64,000 nucleotides of DNA from Fodinibius salinus (GTDB lineage: Bacteria; Bacteroidota; Rhodothermia; Balneolales; Balneolaceae). Under the pieces are notes generated by a model, which was given only the letters and a program-made list of their open reading frames with translations, had not been told where the DNA came from and searched no databases. The stretch is from NCBI RefSeq assembly GCF_008124865.1, contig NZ_VNHY01000004.1, positions 62,001 to 126,000 on the forward strand, written 5' to 3'. Below are positions 44,904-54,094 of the stretch, piece after piece. The translations under genes were made by a program, and so were the position numbers. Numbering within the stretch: position 1 is the stretch's first letter; every line of letters begins with the position of its first letter.

Positions 44904-46943
44904 ATGAACTTTGATTTTTTAAACCAAAGATCTGCCTCAGAGAATCGGGGTGCAAGAAAACCGTCACTCTGGTTATTAATGGCAGCATTGATGCTCATTA
45001 GTTATTCCTGTGCCACCTCTTCTTCATCGATGGAGGAAATGGAATCAACAAAGACGAACATTAAACCGTTAAGCCAGGTAGAAGCCCCCACTCCCGATCC
45101 ACGTGTGGGATTGGAAGCAGGGTTATTTGATGCCGAAGAGGCCAGCTGGAATATGACTATGGTTGCTCAAAAACGTCCTCCGGAAAAATACGTAGGAGTA
45201 ACTAATTCTGATCTTGCCTTTAAAGGAAAGTATGCCATCCAAGGTAATTATAACGGATTTCTTATATGGGATATCTCAACTCCCAGCTCTCCCAAGTTGG
45301 TAACTGACTTTCTCTGTCCGGCATCCCAAAGCGATGTATCAGTATATGGCGATCTCCTTTTTGTTTCCGGCGAAGGATTGGGCGGACGTCTGGACTGCGG
45401 AACTGAAGGTATAGATAAAAAAGTAAGCGAAAAACGACTACGCGGCATTCGAATTTTTAATATCGATGACATTAAAAATCCTGAGTACGTCTCTAATGTA
45501 CAGACCTGTCGAGGTTCACATACTCATTCTGTGCTCAAGGATCCCAAAGATGATGAAAATGTTTATGTATATGTTTCCGGATCAGCTCCTGTACGCCCCA
45601 GTGAAGAACTACCCGGCTGCTCTGATGCTATGCCCAAGGAAGATCCCAACTCTGCCCTATTCCGTATTGAGGTTATAAAGGTGCCGCTGGACAATCCTGA
45701 AAAGGCAGAAATTGTCAACTCTCCGCGCATCTTTGAAAACTTAACGGAAGCACCAAATCACGGCATGTCTCCCGCTGATGCTGAGCAATTGGCCCAAGCC
45801 AAAGAAGAAGGAGCCTTTGTTGCTGAAATTGGCGGTCAGCCACGCATTATCCCCGACCGGTATGTTCAAATTATGCTTAAGCAAGTAATGAAAGAGCAGG
45901 GCAAGACAGGCGAACCTACTGCTGCCGACAGTGCTATGCTGCGCAAAAAGTTGCCTGAAATTATTGCTGAGCGTTTTGGTGGAAATGATGAGGAGACCGA
46001 AGGCCCACAGCGCGGGCCCAACCAGTGTCATGATATTACACTCTATCCCGAAATTGGACTAGCTGGAGGAGCCTGCGAAGGATATGGACTGCTGCTCGAT
46101 ATTAATGATCCGGCCAATCCAAAGCGCGTAGATGCGGTAGCCGACTCTAACTTTGCCTACTGGCACTCTGCGACCTTCAATAACGAAGGCGATAAAGTAC
46201 TTTTTACGGATGAATGGGGCGGCGGCGGTCAACCCAAGTGCCGCGAAAAAGATCCTATGGAATGGGGGGCTAATGCTATCTTTACCATTAGTGAAGACAA
46301 TACAATGGACTTTCAGTCTTATTACAAGATGCCTGCACCACAAACAACACAAGAAAACTGTGTAGCGCATAATGGGTCGTTAATTCCCATTCCCGACCGC
46401 GACATCATGGTGCAATCGTGGTATCAGGGGGGTATTTCTGTCTTCGACTGGACCGATCCCAATAATCCGGTTGAAATTGCTTTCCACGATCGCGGCCCTG
46501 TAGATTCTACCCAAATGCAGATGGGCGGCAGTTGGTCGGTATATTGGTACAATGGTGCTATTGTGAATTCCGAGATAGCCCGTGGATTGGACATTTTCAA
46601 ATTGGAGCCAAGCCCATATCTAACGAAAAATGAGATAGCGGCTGCAAATACGGTCACCTTTGAACAACTTAATCCCCAAGGGCAGCCACAATACGACTGG
46701 CCGGCTACCTTCGCGCTTGCCAAAGCCTATGTAGATCAGCTGGAACGCAATAATGGAATGAGCATGAATTCGATTTCCACGGTCAGGAAGAAGCTTACAA
46801 AAGCTGAAAATGCACCTGAAGCTGAACGGCGTGAGATACTTACTGATGTAGCTGAGGACGTAAAAAAGCAGGGTAATAATTCAAGCCAGCCTCAAAAAAT
46901 TCGCAAACTTCGCAATACCTTGGAAACGCTGTCTACTAAGTAG
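44904..46943 (+). CDS. LVIVD-repeat lipoprotein
   Basis: A 679-residue exported protein with a basic N-region, hydrophobic core WLLMAALMLISYS and a lipobox-like Cys36. The mature part is a beta-propeller of LVIVD type: FLIWDISTPSSPKLV, IRIFNIDDIKNPEYV, GLLLDINDPANPKRV and ISVFDWTDPNNPVEI are the recurring NPxxV blades. HSVLKDPKDDENVYVYVSG and CHDITLYPEIGLAGGAC are further conserved patches. The C-terminal ~90 residues form a charged helical tail. The function is unknown. The pairing with DUF305 is a common Bacteroidota-type arrangement as far as I can recall. Confidence 0.85.
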   Translation: MNFDFLNQRSASENRGARKPSLWLLMAALMLISYSCATSSSSMEEMESTKTNIKPLSQVEAPTPDPRVGLEAGLFDAEEASWNMTMVAQKRPPEKYVGVTNSDLAFKGKYAIQGNYNGFLIWDISTPSSPKLVTDFLCPASQSDVSVYGDLLFVSGEGLGGRLDCGTEGIDKKVSEKRLRGIRIFNIDDIKNPEYVSNVQTCRGSHTHSVLKDPKDDENVYVYVSGSAPVRPSEELPGCSDAMPKEDPNSALFRIEVIKVPLDNPEKAEIVNSPRIFENLTEAPNHGMSPADAEQLAQAKEEGAFVAEIGGQPRIIPDRYVQIMLKQVMKEQGKTGEPTAADSAMLRKKLPEIIAERFGGNDEETEGPQRGPNQCHDITLYPEIGLAGGACEGYGLLLDINDPANPKRVDAVADSNFAYWHSATFNNEGDKVLFTDEWGGGGQPKCREKDPMEWGANAIFTISEDNTMDFQSYYKMPAPQTTQENCVAHNGSLIPIPDRDIMVQSWYQGGISVFDWTDPNNPVEIAFHDRGPVDSTQMQMGGSWSVYWYNGAIVNSEIARGLDIFKLEPSPYLTKNEIAAANTVTFEQLNPQGQPQYDWPATFALAKAYVDQLERNNGMSMNSISTVRKKLTKAENAPEAERREILTDVAEDVKKQGNNSSQPQKIRKLRNTLETLSTK

Positions 46944-46966
46944 GCACAAATTCTTTTGGCTATTGG

Positions 46967-47014
46967 AATCCTCTTTGGATGCGGTTACCTACCAATTCTG
47001 AAGGGGATTTTTTT
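46967..47014 (+). terminator. Terminator after the LVIVD gene
   Basis: AATCCTCTT (46967-46975) and AAGGGGATT (47001-47009) pair with one mismatch-like wobble, followed by a run of T. The loop of 25 nt is long. Confidence 0.6.
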
Positions 47015-47050
47015 ATGCGAAGAGTTTTTCAAGAGATGCTTTATAAAAAG

Positions 47051-47123
47051 TGGGCCCGGACGGATTTGAACCGCCGGCCAATCGATTATGAGTCGACTGC
47101 TCTAACCGCTGAGCTACGGGCCC
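47051..47123 (-). tRNA. tRNA-Ile2 (anticodon CAU, lysidine-dependent type)
   Basis: A complete cloverleaf on the minus strand: acceptor GGGCCCG paired with CGGGCCC plus discriminator A. The D arm is GCTC AGCGGTTA GAGC, the anticodon loop is CTCATAA with anticodon CAT, and the T arm is GGCGG TTCAAAT CCGTC. D-loop length, the TTGGCC variable region and the anticodon stem follow bacterial tRNA-Ile2 more closely than elongator tRNA-Met, so the C34 is probably changed to lysidine by TilS to read AUA. Elongator tRNA-Met remains possible. CCA is not encoded. A CTTTTTATAA run directly after the 3' end could terminate it. Confidence 0.88.
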
Positions 47124-47243
47124 GTTTTATTTGCTTTGAAAGGCTGCTAAAGTTAACGGTTTCATATTCACAATACAAGATGTAATCTTACTTTAGCTCT
47201 ATCCACTAATCTGCAAGGGGTATATATTTTGTACAATTTTCAA

Positions 47244-47273
47244 TTGCAGAAGTAAAGATGAATACCTTATATT
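47244..47273 (+). promoter_or_regulatory. Possible promoter of tRNA-Leu
   Basis: TTGCAG (47244-47249) and TATATT (47268-47273), with an 18-bp spacer, lie about 45 bp before tRNA-Leu. The match to housekeeping-sigma elements is only fair. Confidence 0.35.
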
Positions 47274-47317
47274 TAGCGTCTCTTAACGCACGTCCGACTG
47301 CAAGTTTTGACACACAT

Positions 47318-47405
47318 GCCCGAGTGGCGGAATTGGTAGACGCGTTGGACTTAAAATCCAATTGGCATCTAAATGCCAGTGTCGGTTCGAGTCCGACCTC
47401 GGGTA
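47318..47405 (+). tRNA. tRNA-Leu (anticodon UAA)
   Basis: A class II tRNA of 88 nt. The acceptor stem GCCCGAG pairs with CTCGGGT, with a G-U first pair, and the discriminator is A. The anticodon loop CTTAAAA gives anticodon TAA. The long variable arm (TGGCATCTAAATGCCAG) and the T arm GTCGG TTCGAGT CCGAC are normal. CCA is not encoded. Confidence 0.95.
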
Positions 47406-47414
47406 CATTACAGA

Positions 47415-47453
47415 ACCCTAAGTTGTTGACAATAAACAGCTTAGGGTATTTTT
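47415..47453 (+). terminator. Intrinsic terminator of tRNA-Leu
   Basis: ACCCTAAGTTGTT and AACAGCTTAGGGT form 13-nt arms with one mismatch around a 7-nt loop, followed by ATTTTT. It starts 10 bp after the tRNA. Confidence 0.9.
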
Positions 47454-47508
47454 ATGTGACTATGGCCAAACAAAAGGTCTTGTTTTCTCACCTCAGGATG
47501 GAATAAAC

Positions 47509-47754
47509 TCACCATTCTCTTTGCTCGGATGTATTCATGATTAATAGCAGGAGACAATCTCTCTTAGGCATTTTTACTGCCATACCAAAAATCTGTAACC
47601 TATTGGGATCTACCAAATTCACTGAATCGTTCAGAGCATACTTATGCAGGTTGCTCGTCCCTCCATCAAACAAGATCGGGGCTTTGGACATCCACCGGCC
47701 AGTGTGGCGGCTATACAATCCACCAGAAACCCCATATCGCTAAATTCGTCCTGG
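47509..47754 (-). pseudogene. Decayed rhs fragment (RHS-repeat-associated core domain)
   Basis: On the minus strand the frame reads GVSGGLYS, HTGRWMSKAPILFDGGTSNL and HKYALNDSVNLVDPNRLQIFG. This is the RHS core (FAGGLYD, DPETGRWTSKDPILF, GGDTNLYGYVLNDPVNLVDPxGL) with a deletion after GLYS, substitutions at conserved sites and an in-frame TAG at 47740-47742. Beyond that stop the residues PGRI still fit the family. No start codon, no repeats and no toxin module remain; only about 30 residues follow DPNR. It is the tail of an rhs/wall-associated toxin gene left beside tRNA-Leu. Confidence 0.75.
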
Positions 47755-48174
47755 TTTTGCAACTGCATAATGTTGTCCCTCTACTATGCTAAAGCTTTGT
47801 AGAGCAGGCAGGCGTCGTAGTCGATGCGCTCAAGAGCACTTTAGTTTCTCTGTTCATTTTTTTAGTTGCCAATTAAACACCTCATAGCTCTGGTCCGCCC
47901 CAAGTTTTCTCGAACTGCTTTGAGTGTTGGCAATAACCGAACTCTGTCAGGGAATTCCACCTTATCTTTTGGTTCCTTGGAAACCAACGAGTTAAAAATG
48001 AAGGATTTGACTAAATTTTAAGGAGCTTCTTTCTTATTGAATGATAGGAATCTTCGAAATCTGTACAGACTTTGAAGATTATCTTAAAAGTCGAAACGTT
48101 GGCAGTTTATTGTTAGTTTAGAGAGGCCTGCTTAACAGGTTTTCATCCCAAAAATTTAATGCATTCGCTATCCT
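47755..48174. other. Non-coding stretch between the rhs remnant and the RND operon
   Basis: About 420 bp with no supported gene on either strand. Short broken frames in the left half may be further rhs debris but cannot be matched. The right part holds the 32-bp inverted repeat at 48049-48080 and must contain the promoter of the RND operon. Confidence 0.5.
48049..48080. promoter_or_regulatory. 32-bp inverted repeat upstream of the RND efflux operon
   Basis: AATCTTCGAAATCTG and CAGACTTTGAAGATT form 15-nt arms with two mismatches around a TA centre. It is about 95 bp before the start of the membrane fusion gene. The symmetry without a T-run fits a repressor operator better than a terminator. 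No regulator gene is adjacent. Confidence 0.5.
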
Positions 48175-49296
48175 ATGAACCGCCGCAAATTATCGGTATT
48201 AGCCGGTGCCCTTATCTTCATCATTAGTATTCCTCTTGCATGGTACTTATCGGGCAGTGCTCCCGAACAGGCCGACCGTGAGCCACCCGTTGATGTTATT
48301 AAAGTACCAACTATTACTGCTAATCCCGGCACGCTCACCAATCGTATACAATTTACCGGGCGCGTCATTCCCGAAGGTCGATTTGATATCTTTGCTGAAG
48401 TAACGGGACGCCTAATGCCCGAAGGCAAACCCTTTAAAACAGGTACAACCTTTGAAAAGGGTGAAGCCATCATTACCCTTAATGATGATGAACAACGGCA
48501 ACAACTGAAGGCATCCAAGTATGAATTTTCGGCGCTGATATCTCGCATCTTACCGGATATCAATATTGACTACCCCAATGCTTATGATGATTGGCAGCAG
48601 TACCTCGAAAACTTTGACGCTTCCGACGCCATCCCTCCACTGCCGGAAGTTAACAACCGTCAGCTTCAATTATATTTAAACAGCCAAAATATATACAGCA
48701 GATATGCAAGTATCCGCCAGCAAGAAGTGCGGGTTGACAAATTTACCATTGAAGCCCCCTTCGACGGGGTGGTAACCGAAAATACGGTAGATCCCGGCGC
48801 ACTGGTACAGCCCAGTCAGCGCCTTGGAGAATTTACGAAAATAGATCCGCTGGAGATCGAAGCCTCTATTCCTGCCGAGCAGGCCCAGTTTATTAAGGTG
48901 GGCGATCGTGTGGAACTGCAATTTCGTACGGCTGGACGCAAAGATGTAGAAGCACGCATTGACCGCAAAAATGCAGTTATTGACCCTTCCAGCCAAAGCG
49001 TAAAGGTGTTTATGAAGATCAACGATTCTAATCTAAAAGCCGGTGCCTATGTGGAAGGGAGTATTGCCGGCCGACCTTTTGATAATGCAGTACGTATCCA
49101 CCAGGATGCACTCGTACGCGACAACAATATTTTTGTAATCCGCGACTCTACCGCCCACTTTACCGAGATTAACGTGCTGGCACAATCCGGTGACAGTGTA
49201 ACTATAAGCGGACTTAAACCGAGTACTGTCATCATTGATGATTTCCGTGAAGCATCTTTTGAAGGGTCAACAGTAGCACCGCTGGGGGATCAATAA
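48175..49296 (+). CDS. RND efflux membrane fusion protein
   Basis: A 373-residue periplasmic adaptor with an N-terminal anchor (about 7-25). The barrel-sandwich hybrid halves are FTGRVIPEGRFDIFAEVTGRLMPEGKPFKTG (in parts, about 55-90) and FTIEAPFDGVVTENTVDPGALVQPSQRLGEF (about 185-220). They are joined by a helical hairpin, and a beta-barrel domain follows. This is the standard MFP order. It links the inner-membrane pump and the TolC-like channel encoded next. Its stop (49294-49296) directly touches the pump's ATG. Confidence 0.93.
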   Translation: MNRRKLSVLAGALIFIISIPLAWYLSGSAPEQADREPPVDVIKVPTITANPGTLTNRIQFTGRVIPEGRFDIFAEVTGRLMPEGKPFKTGTTFEKGEAIITLNDDEQRQQLKASKYEFSALISRILPDINIDYPNAYDDWQQYLENFDASDAIPPLPEVNNRQLQLYLNSQNIYSRYASIRQQEVRVDKFTIEAPFDGVVTENTVDPGALVQPSQRLGEFTKIDPLEIEASIPAEQAQFIKVGDRVELQFRTAGRKDVEARIDRKNAVIDPSSQSVKVFMKINDSNLKAGAYVEGSIAGRPFDNAVRIHQDALVRDNNIFVIRDSTAHFTEINVLAQSGDSVTISGLKPSTVIIDDFREASFEGSTVAPLGDQ

Positions 49297-52200
49297 ATGA
49301 AGCGCATCATAGAATATTTCGTTAAGCACGTTGTACTGGTTAACTTTACGATTTTTGCCATTCTAGTCCTGGGATCGGTGGCAGCATTTAACATGACCTC
49401 CAGCTTCTTTCCTGAGGTAGAACCGCAGTTCATTACTGTGCAAGCAGTATATCCGGGTGCTTCACCTCTCGAGATGGAAGAAAGTATTGTCCTCAAAATT
49501 GAGGATAACATCGAAGGCGTCAATGGAGTAAAACGCATCACTTCTTACACCGAAGAAAATCGCTCTACAATAAATGCCGAAATTTATGCCTCTGTGGATG
49601 AGAATGAGGTACTCCAGGAAATAAAAAATGCTGTTGATCAGATTAGCACCTTTCCCACCGGCTTAGAAGAACTCATTGTATATAAGGAAGAACCCACAAA
49701 CCTGGCCGGCAAAATGGTACTGCGCGGAGACGTGCCCATTACCACTCTTAAAGATATGGTTGAGCAGATAGAAGATGACCTGCGGGACTATGAAAACATC
49801 ACTAACGTCAGCAATTTTGGGTATAACAATCCTGAGATTGAAATTAATGTTAGTGAAAAAGAGCTACGTAACTATGACCTCACTATTCGTGATATCAGCC
49901 GGGCCGTATCCGAAGAGAATATTCGCGGTACCGGGGGCATTATCCGCGGCCCCGAGCTGGAATACCGCATCCGGGTGGAACAAAAATCTGATTATGCCAA
50001 AAACTTCAAAAACATTCCTGTAAAAAATAAGCCCGATGGTACTATTATTCGGCTTAGTGATATAGCCAAGGTTAAAGATACTTTCAATGAAGGTACCCAG
50101 CGTGTATTCCTAGACGGTCAGCGCGGAGTCACTATTACTGTAAATACGACTAATAATGAAGATATACTTGCTGCGTCATCCAGTATTAAAGAGTATATCA
50201 AGGAGTTTAATAACCGTAAGAAAAACTCCGAGCTTATTCTGGTTGACGATGCCACAAAAAACCTGCGCGACCGCATTGACCTGCTGCAGGAAAATGGCCT
50301 GCTCGGGGCGGCACTGGTTCTGCTGTTACTGGGACTTTTTCTACGTATCCGACTGGCCTTCTGGGTGGCACTGGGAATCCCGATCTCTTTCTGCGGCATG
50401 TTTATGCTGGCCCTCTATTATGGTATTACAATCAACGTTATTTCTCTTTTCGGGATGATCATCGTCATTGGTATCCTCGTGGATGATGGCATTGTAGTGG
50501 GGGAAAATATTTACCAGAAGTACGAACAGGGCTTGCCGCCCATCAAAGCAGCTGTTGAGGGTACCCTGCAGGTGGTACCTGCCGTAACGTCGGCCATTAT
50601 TACAACTGTCATTGCCTTTAGCTTTTTCTACTTTATTCCGGGACAGCTGGGACAATTTTTCTCGGAGGTAGCGTTTGTGGTATCCGCCACACTACTCATC
50701 TCACTGATTGAGGTATTTATCTTTCTGCCGGCACACTTGGCACATTCAAAATCACTGCATCAAAATAACGGCAAAGGCGGGATACAGGAATATACTTCCA
50801 ACCTTGTAAAAAAAGTACGCGACCGTTTTTATATTCCCTTCCTCGAATTTTCGCTCCGCAACAAGACCTTGGTAGGCCTCAGCTCAGTTGCAATCCTGCT
50901 GGTGACGCTCGGAGCCATCAGCGGAACAACAATTCGTACCACTTTTTTCCCTGAAATTGAATCGAATACTATCCGTGTGGATATACGCCTGCGGAGAGCT
51001 CTCAACAATGACATTACCGAATCAAAGGGACGAGAGATTCTGGCAGCTGCACGGCGGCTGAATAAACGCTATCGCAAAGAATTTGACATGGATCGCGACA
51101 TGTTTGAGCATATGGAGCTACAGGTGGGGTATGAAAGTAATCAAATGAGTCTTGTATTTTATCTGATGCCGGCAGCTGAACGAGAAATACGCAGTGCCCA
51201 AATTACTGAGGACCTGCGCGAAGAGGTAGGCCCCATTCCCCGCACTAATCAGCTTTCGTACGGTGGAGGCACCCCTTTCGGGAAACCGGTGGCAATTTCG
51301 CTGGTCTCCCCCAATTTTGACCAGCTTCGCAAAGCGGCACAAGAGCTCAAAGTACGTCTCTCTGAAATGTCGGAGCTGACCGATGTTATTGATAACCAGA
51401 ACTCAAATGAACCGGAACTGCACCTTACCCTCAAAGACAAAGCTCGAGCACTTGGCTTTTCGCTGCAGGATGTGATCTCGAGAGTCCGTGACAGCTTTTT
51501 TGGAAATGAAGCTCAGCGTTTGCAACGAGGTAAAAATGAGATCCGCGTGTGGGTGCGTTATGACCTGGCCAACCGTAGCGGCGCTGACGATCTGCTAAAT
51601 ATGCGTATTGCTAATAACCAGGGTAATAAATATCCACTTAAAGAACTGGTAAATATTGATTATAAACTGGGACTGGTATCAATTAACCACCGGGGTGGAG
51701 AACGCGAAATCAGAGTCGAGGCAGATCTAAGTGATGCGGATCTGTCGGCACCGGATGTGTTGGAAGAAATTGAAACATCTATCTTGTCAGTGCTTACGTC
51801 CAAATATCCTTCGTTGGATTATTCACTCGAAGGACAGGCTCGCGAAACCGGCGAAGTGGCAACGGCAGCAAAAACAGTTTTACCTATTTTACTGCTGCTC
51901 ATTTTTGCACTCATCCTGTTCACCTTTAAATCATTCAGTCAGTCTATCGTGTTATTCCTGATCATTCCCTTTGGCATTATTGGCGCTGCCTGGGGGCATT
52001 TTATCCATGGGCTGGGGCTTGGTATTTTATCTGTCCTGGGTATTATCGCCTTGGTTGGAATTATTGTAAATGATGGGCTTGTACTTGTTACAACACTTAA
52101 TGATAAACTGCGGGATGGCATGCCCTATTATGAGGCGTTGGTTGAAACCGGTCGCGCCCGCTTTCGCCCCGTTATATTGACGACCGGTACAACAGCTGTT

Positions 52201-52446
52201 GGATTGGCACCACTTATCCTAGAGGAGAGTTTTCAGGCCCAATTCTTAATACCTATGGCTGTTAGCGTGGCTTACGGACTGCTGGTAGCAACTTTTCTCC
52301 TCTTGGCACTGCTACCCCTACTGCTAATGGCAGCTAACAATCTAACCCGGCTTTGCCATTGGATTTGGGAGGACGAATGGATTACGTACCGCGCTGCTGA
52401 ACCAGCCGTTAAAGAATTAAAGTGGGAGGAAGAAAATGAAGAATAA
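49297..52446 (+). CDS. RND efflux pump, inner-membrane permease (HAE/AcrB-like)
   Basis: A 1049-residue RND transporter with twelve membrane helices in two homologous halves. VYPGASPLEMEESIVLKIED is the typical N-terminal porter motif, and GMIIVIGILVDDGIVVGENIYQ (TM4, about residue 385) carries the proton-relay aspartate pair. LGIIALVGIIVNDGLVLV and RFRPVILTTGTTAVGLAPL mark the second half. It should expel drugs, lipids or other hydrophobic compounds by proton motive force; specificity cannot be read. It starts directly at the MFP stop and overlaps the TolC-like gene by 11 bp. Confidence 0.95.
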   Translation: MKRIIEYFVKHVVLVNFTIFAILVLGSVAAFNMTSSFFPEVEPQFITVQAVYPGASPLEMEESIVLKIEDNIEGVNGVKRITSYTEENRSTINAEIYASVDENEVLQEIKNAVDQISTFPTGLEELIVYKEEPTNLAGKMVLRGDVPITTLKDMVEQIEDDLRDYENITNVSNFGYNNPEIEINVSEKELRNYDLTIRDISRAVSEENIRGTGGIIRGPELEYRIRVEQKSDYAKNFKNIPVKNKPDGTIIRLSDIAKVKDTFNEGTQRVFLDGQRGVTITVNTTNNEDILAASSSIKEYIKEFNNRKKNSELILVDDATKNLRDRIDLLQENGLLGAALVLLLLGLFLRIRLAFWVALGIPISFCGMFMLALYYGITINVISLFGMIIVIGILVDDGIVVGENIYQKYEQGLPPIKAAVEGTLQVVPAVTSAIITTVIAFSFFYFIPGQLGQFFSEVAFVVSATLLISLIEVFIFLPAHLAHSKSLHQNNGKGGIQEYTSNLVKKVRDRFYIPFLEFSLRNKTLVGLSSVAILLVTLGAISGTTIRTTFFPEIESNTIRVDIRLRRALNNDITESKGREILAAARRLNKRYRKEFDMDRDMFEHMELQVGYESNQMSLVFYLMPAAEREIRSAQITEDLREEVGPIPRTNQLSYGGGTPFGKPVAISLVSPNFDQLRKAAQELKVRLSEMSELTDVIDNQNSNEPELHLTLKDKARALGFSLQDVISRVRDSFFGNEAQRLQRGKNEIRVWVRYDLANRSGADDLLNMRIANNQGNKYPLKELVNIDYKLGLVSINHRGGEREIRVEADLSDADLSAPDVLEEIETSILSVLTSKYPSLDYSLEGQARETGEVATAAKTVLPILLLLIFALILFTFKSFSQSIVLFLIIPFGIIGAAWGHFIHGLGLGILSVLGIIALVGIIVNDGLVLVTTLNDKLRDGMPYYEALVETGRARFRPVILTTGTTAVGLAPLILEESFQAQFLIPMAVSVAYGLLVATFLLLALLPLLLMAANNLTRLCHWIWEDEWITYRAAEPAVKELKWEEENEE

Positions 52447-53773
52447 AACGATTGTCACAACATTTGTTTTAGTTATAATCACAGCGGTAACAGCTGCAGG
52501 GCAATCCAACCCCGCACAGGCTGATACACTATCGCTGTCACAAGCTGTAGGCTTAGCACTCGAAAAAAATCATAATATTACTATTGCTCGCAACCGGGCA
52601 GAAATTGACGAAAATAATGCCACCTTGGGTAATGCCGGATACCTGCCATCGCTAACGGCAAACGGTTCGTATAGAAAATCTATTGAAAATACTACGTTAA
52701 ACTTTTCCGGCAATACTCCCGACACTTCGCGCACGGGCAGTATCTCGAGTCAACTTGCGGGCTCACTGAATGCACAATACACGCTTTTTGACGGTTTTGG
52801 TAATGCATACCGCCTAAAAAGCTTAAAGCGACAGGCTAAATTGGGAAGTGTACAAAGTCGCCTGGAGATTGAGAATACCCTTTTACAGGTCATCCAGCGC
52901 TACCTGCAAACCATTGCCCGCGCTGAGTTGGCAACAATAAATCGCCAAAGTATTGATATATCGGAACAGCGTTTTAAACGAGCGCAAAAGCAATATCAGA
53001 TGGGCGGTCGCACAAAAGTAAATCTGCTAAATGCCGAAGTTGCTCTCAACCAAGACAGTATCCGGTATGTTCAGTCAAATGCTGATCTCCAGGATGCCAA
53101 ACGAAATTTACTGGTATTGCTGGGAGAACAACCTTCAGGAGATATCCACGTACAAAAACAAATTTCTATTAATCGTGAGCTTAATTTACAGGAGCTCATG
53201 CAGTCTGCCCTTCAAAATAATGCCTCGCTGGTTACTTCTGAGTTGGAAACCAAACTGGCCGAAGTATCACTAAAACAGTCGCGTTCTGATCGGTATCCAC
53301 AACTAAATGCTGAAGCCTCCTATAACTACACACGCTCACAAAGCGAAGCTAATTTGCTTAGCTTCCAAGAAACCAATGGCTTAACCGGTACTCTCTCACT
53401 CAGCTTCAATATTTTTAATGGTTTCCAACGCAAAATCGACATCCAGAATGCTAAAATACGCCTCCGGAACAGCAAGGAACAACAGCAGCTGGCCCAAAAA
53501 CAACTACGCCGTGATATGCGTAATGCTTATGAAGACTATAGCACAAATATTTTTCTGCTAGATAAACAACAACTGAATGTACAAACTGCTGAACTTAATT
53601 TTCGGCGTACCCAAAAAGCATTTAAATTGGGACAAGTGTCGAACACTGAATTTCGGGAAGCACAACTGAACCTACTGCAAGCTCGCCAAGAATTGGTCAA
53701 CCTCAAAGTCAATGCGAAATTATCTGAAATTGAGCTGTTAAAGCTCGGAGGACGATTATTAGAAATAGAATGA
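52436..53773 (+). CDS. TolC-like outer-membrane efflux channel
   Basis: A 445-residue outer-membrane factor with signal peptide (LVIITAVTAAGQ). The TolC fold shows two repeats: LSLSQAVGLALEKNHNITIARNRAEIDENN and LNLQELMQSALQNNASLVTSELETKLAEVSLKQSRS, each read in parts, with the coiled-coil tunnel segments in between. YTLFDGFGNAYRLKSLKRQ and FNIFNGFQRKIDIQNAKIR are the two strand-turn-helix signatures. It forms the exit duct for the RND pump and adaptor encoded directly upstream. Confidence 0.93.
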   Translation: MKNKTIVTTFVLVIITAVTAAGQSNPAQADTLSLSQAVGLALEKNHNITIARNRAEIDENNATLGNAGYLPSLTANGSYRKSIENTTLNFSGNTPDTSRTGSISSQLAGSLNAQYTLFDGFGNAYRLKSLKRQAKLGSVQSRLEIENTLLQVIQRYLQTIARAELATINRQSIDISEQRFKRAQKQYQMGGRTKVNLLNAEVALNQDSIRYVQSNADLQDAKRNLLVLLGEQPSGDIHVQKQISINRELNLQELMQSALQNNASLVTSELETKLAEVSLKQSRSDRYPQLNAEASYNYTRSQSEANLLSFQETNGLTGTLSLSFNIFNGFQRKIDIQNAKIRLRNSKEQQQLAQKQLRRDMRNAYEDYSTNIFLLDKQQLNVQTAELNFRRTQKAFKLGQVSNTEFREAQLNLLQARQELVNLKVNAKLSEIELLKLGGRLLEIE

Positions 53774-54094
53774 TCCTTTACCTAAAACAGAATAGAATTT
53801 TTAAATAACTATTTTAAATTGTAAAATCTATTTAAGGGTTTATTGATTTATTTTCTAGCTAACAATTACTTACAGTTAGGAACTTGCATCTGATCGTTAT
53901 GATCAGCAATTTTTTGTGTAAGTTAAATACTAATACAGCTTTTCATTATGGGTGTACGCTACAATTTTTCGGGATGAACGGTTACATAATGCATGATTAT
54001 ACTGTTAACTTCTTTGACAATATATAATATAAAAGGTTGTCATACGTCTCGATTTTACTATTTTAATTGATCACCGAAAATAGATGACATAAAT
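53774..54094. other. AT-rich intergenic region after the efflux operon
   Basis: About 320 bp with no credible frame. CTGATC (53891-53896) and GATCAG (53902-53907) form a short hairpin followed by CAATTTTTT, which could be a weak terminator. The promoter for the receiver gene must lie to the right of it, but no convincing elements were fixed. Confidence 0.45.

Noticed and set aside
46979-47185. A 68-codon frame across the CAU tRNA
   Set aside because: It covers the tRNA antisense strand and begins in the terminator of the LVIVD gene.
47258-47506. An 82-codon frame across tRNA-Leu
   Set aside because: It runs through the tRNA and its terminator, which are unmistakable.
47406-48174. An integrated element with attachment sites at tRNA-Leu
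   Set aside because: I looked for a second copy of the tRNA 3' end in the next kilobase and saw none, and there is no integrase. Only the rhs fragment supports an old island.
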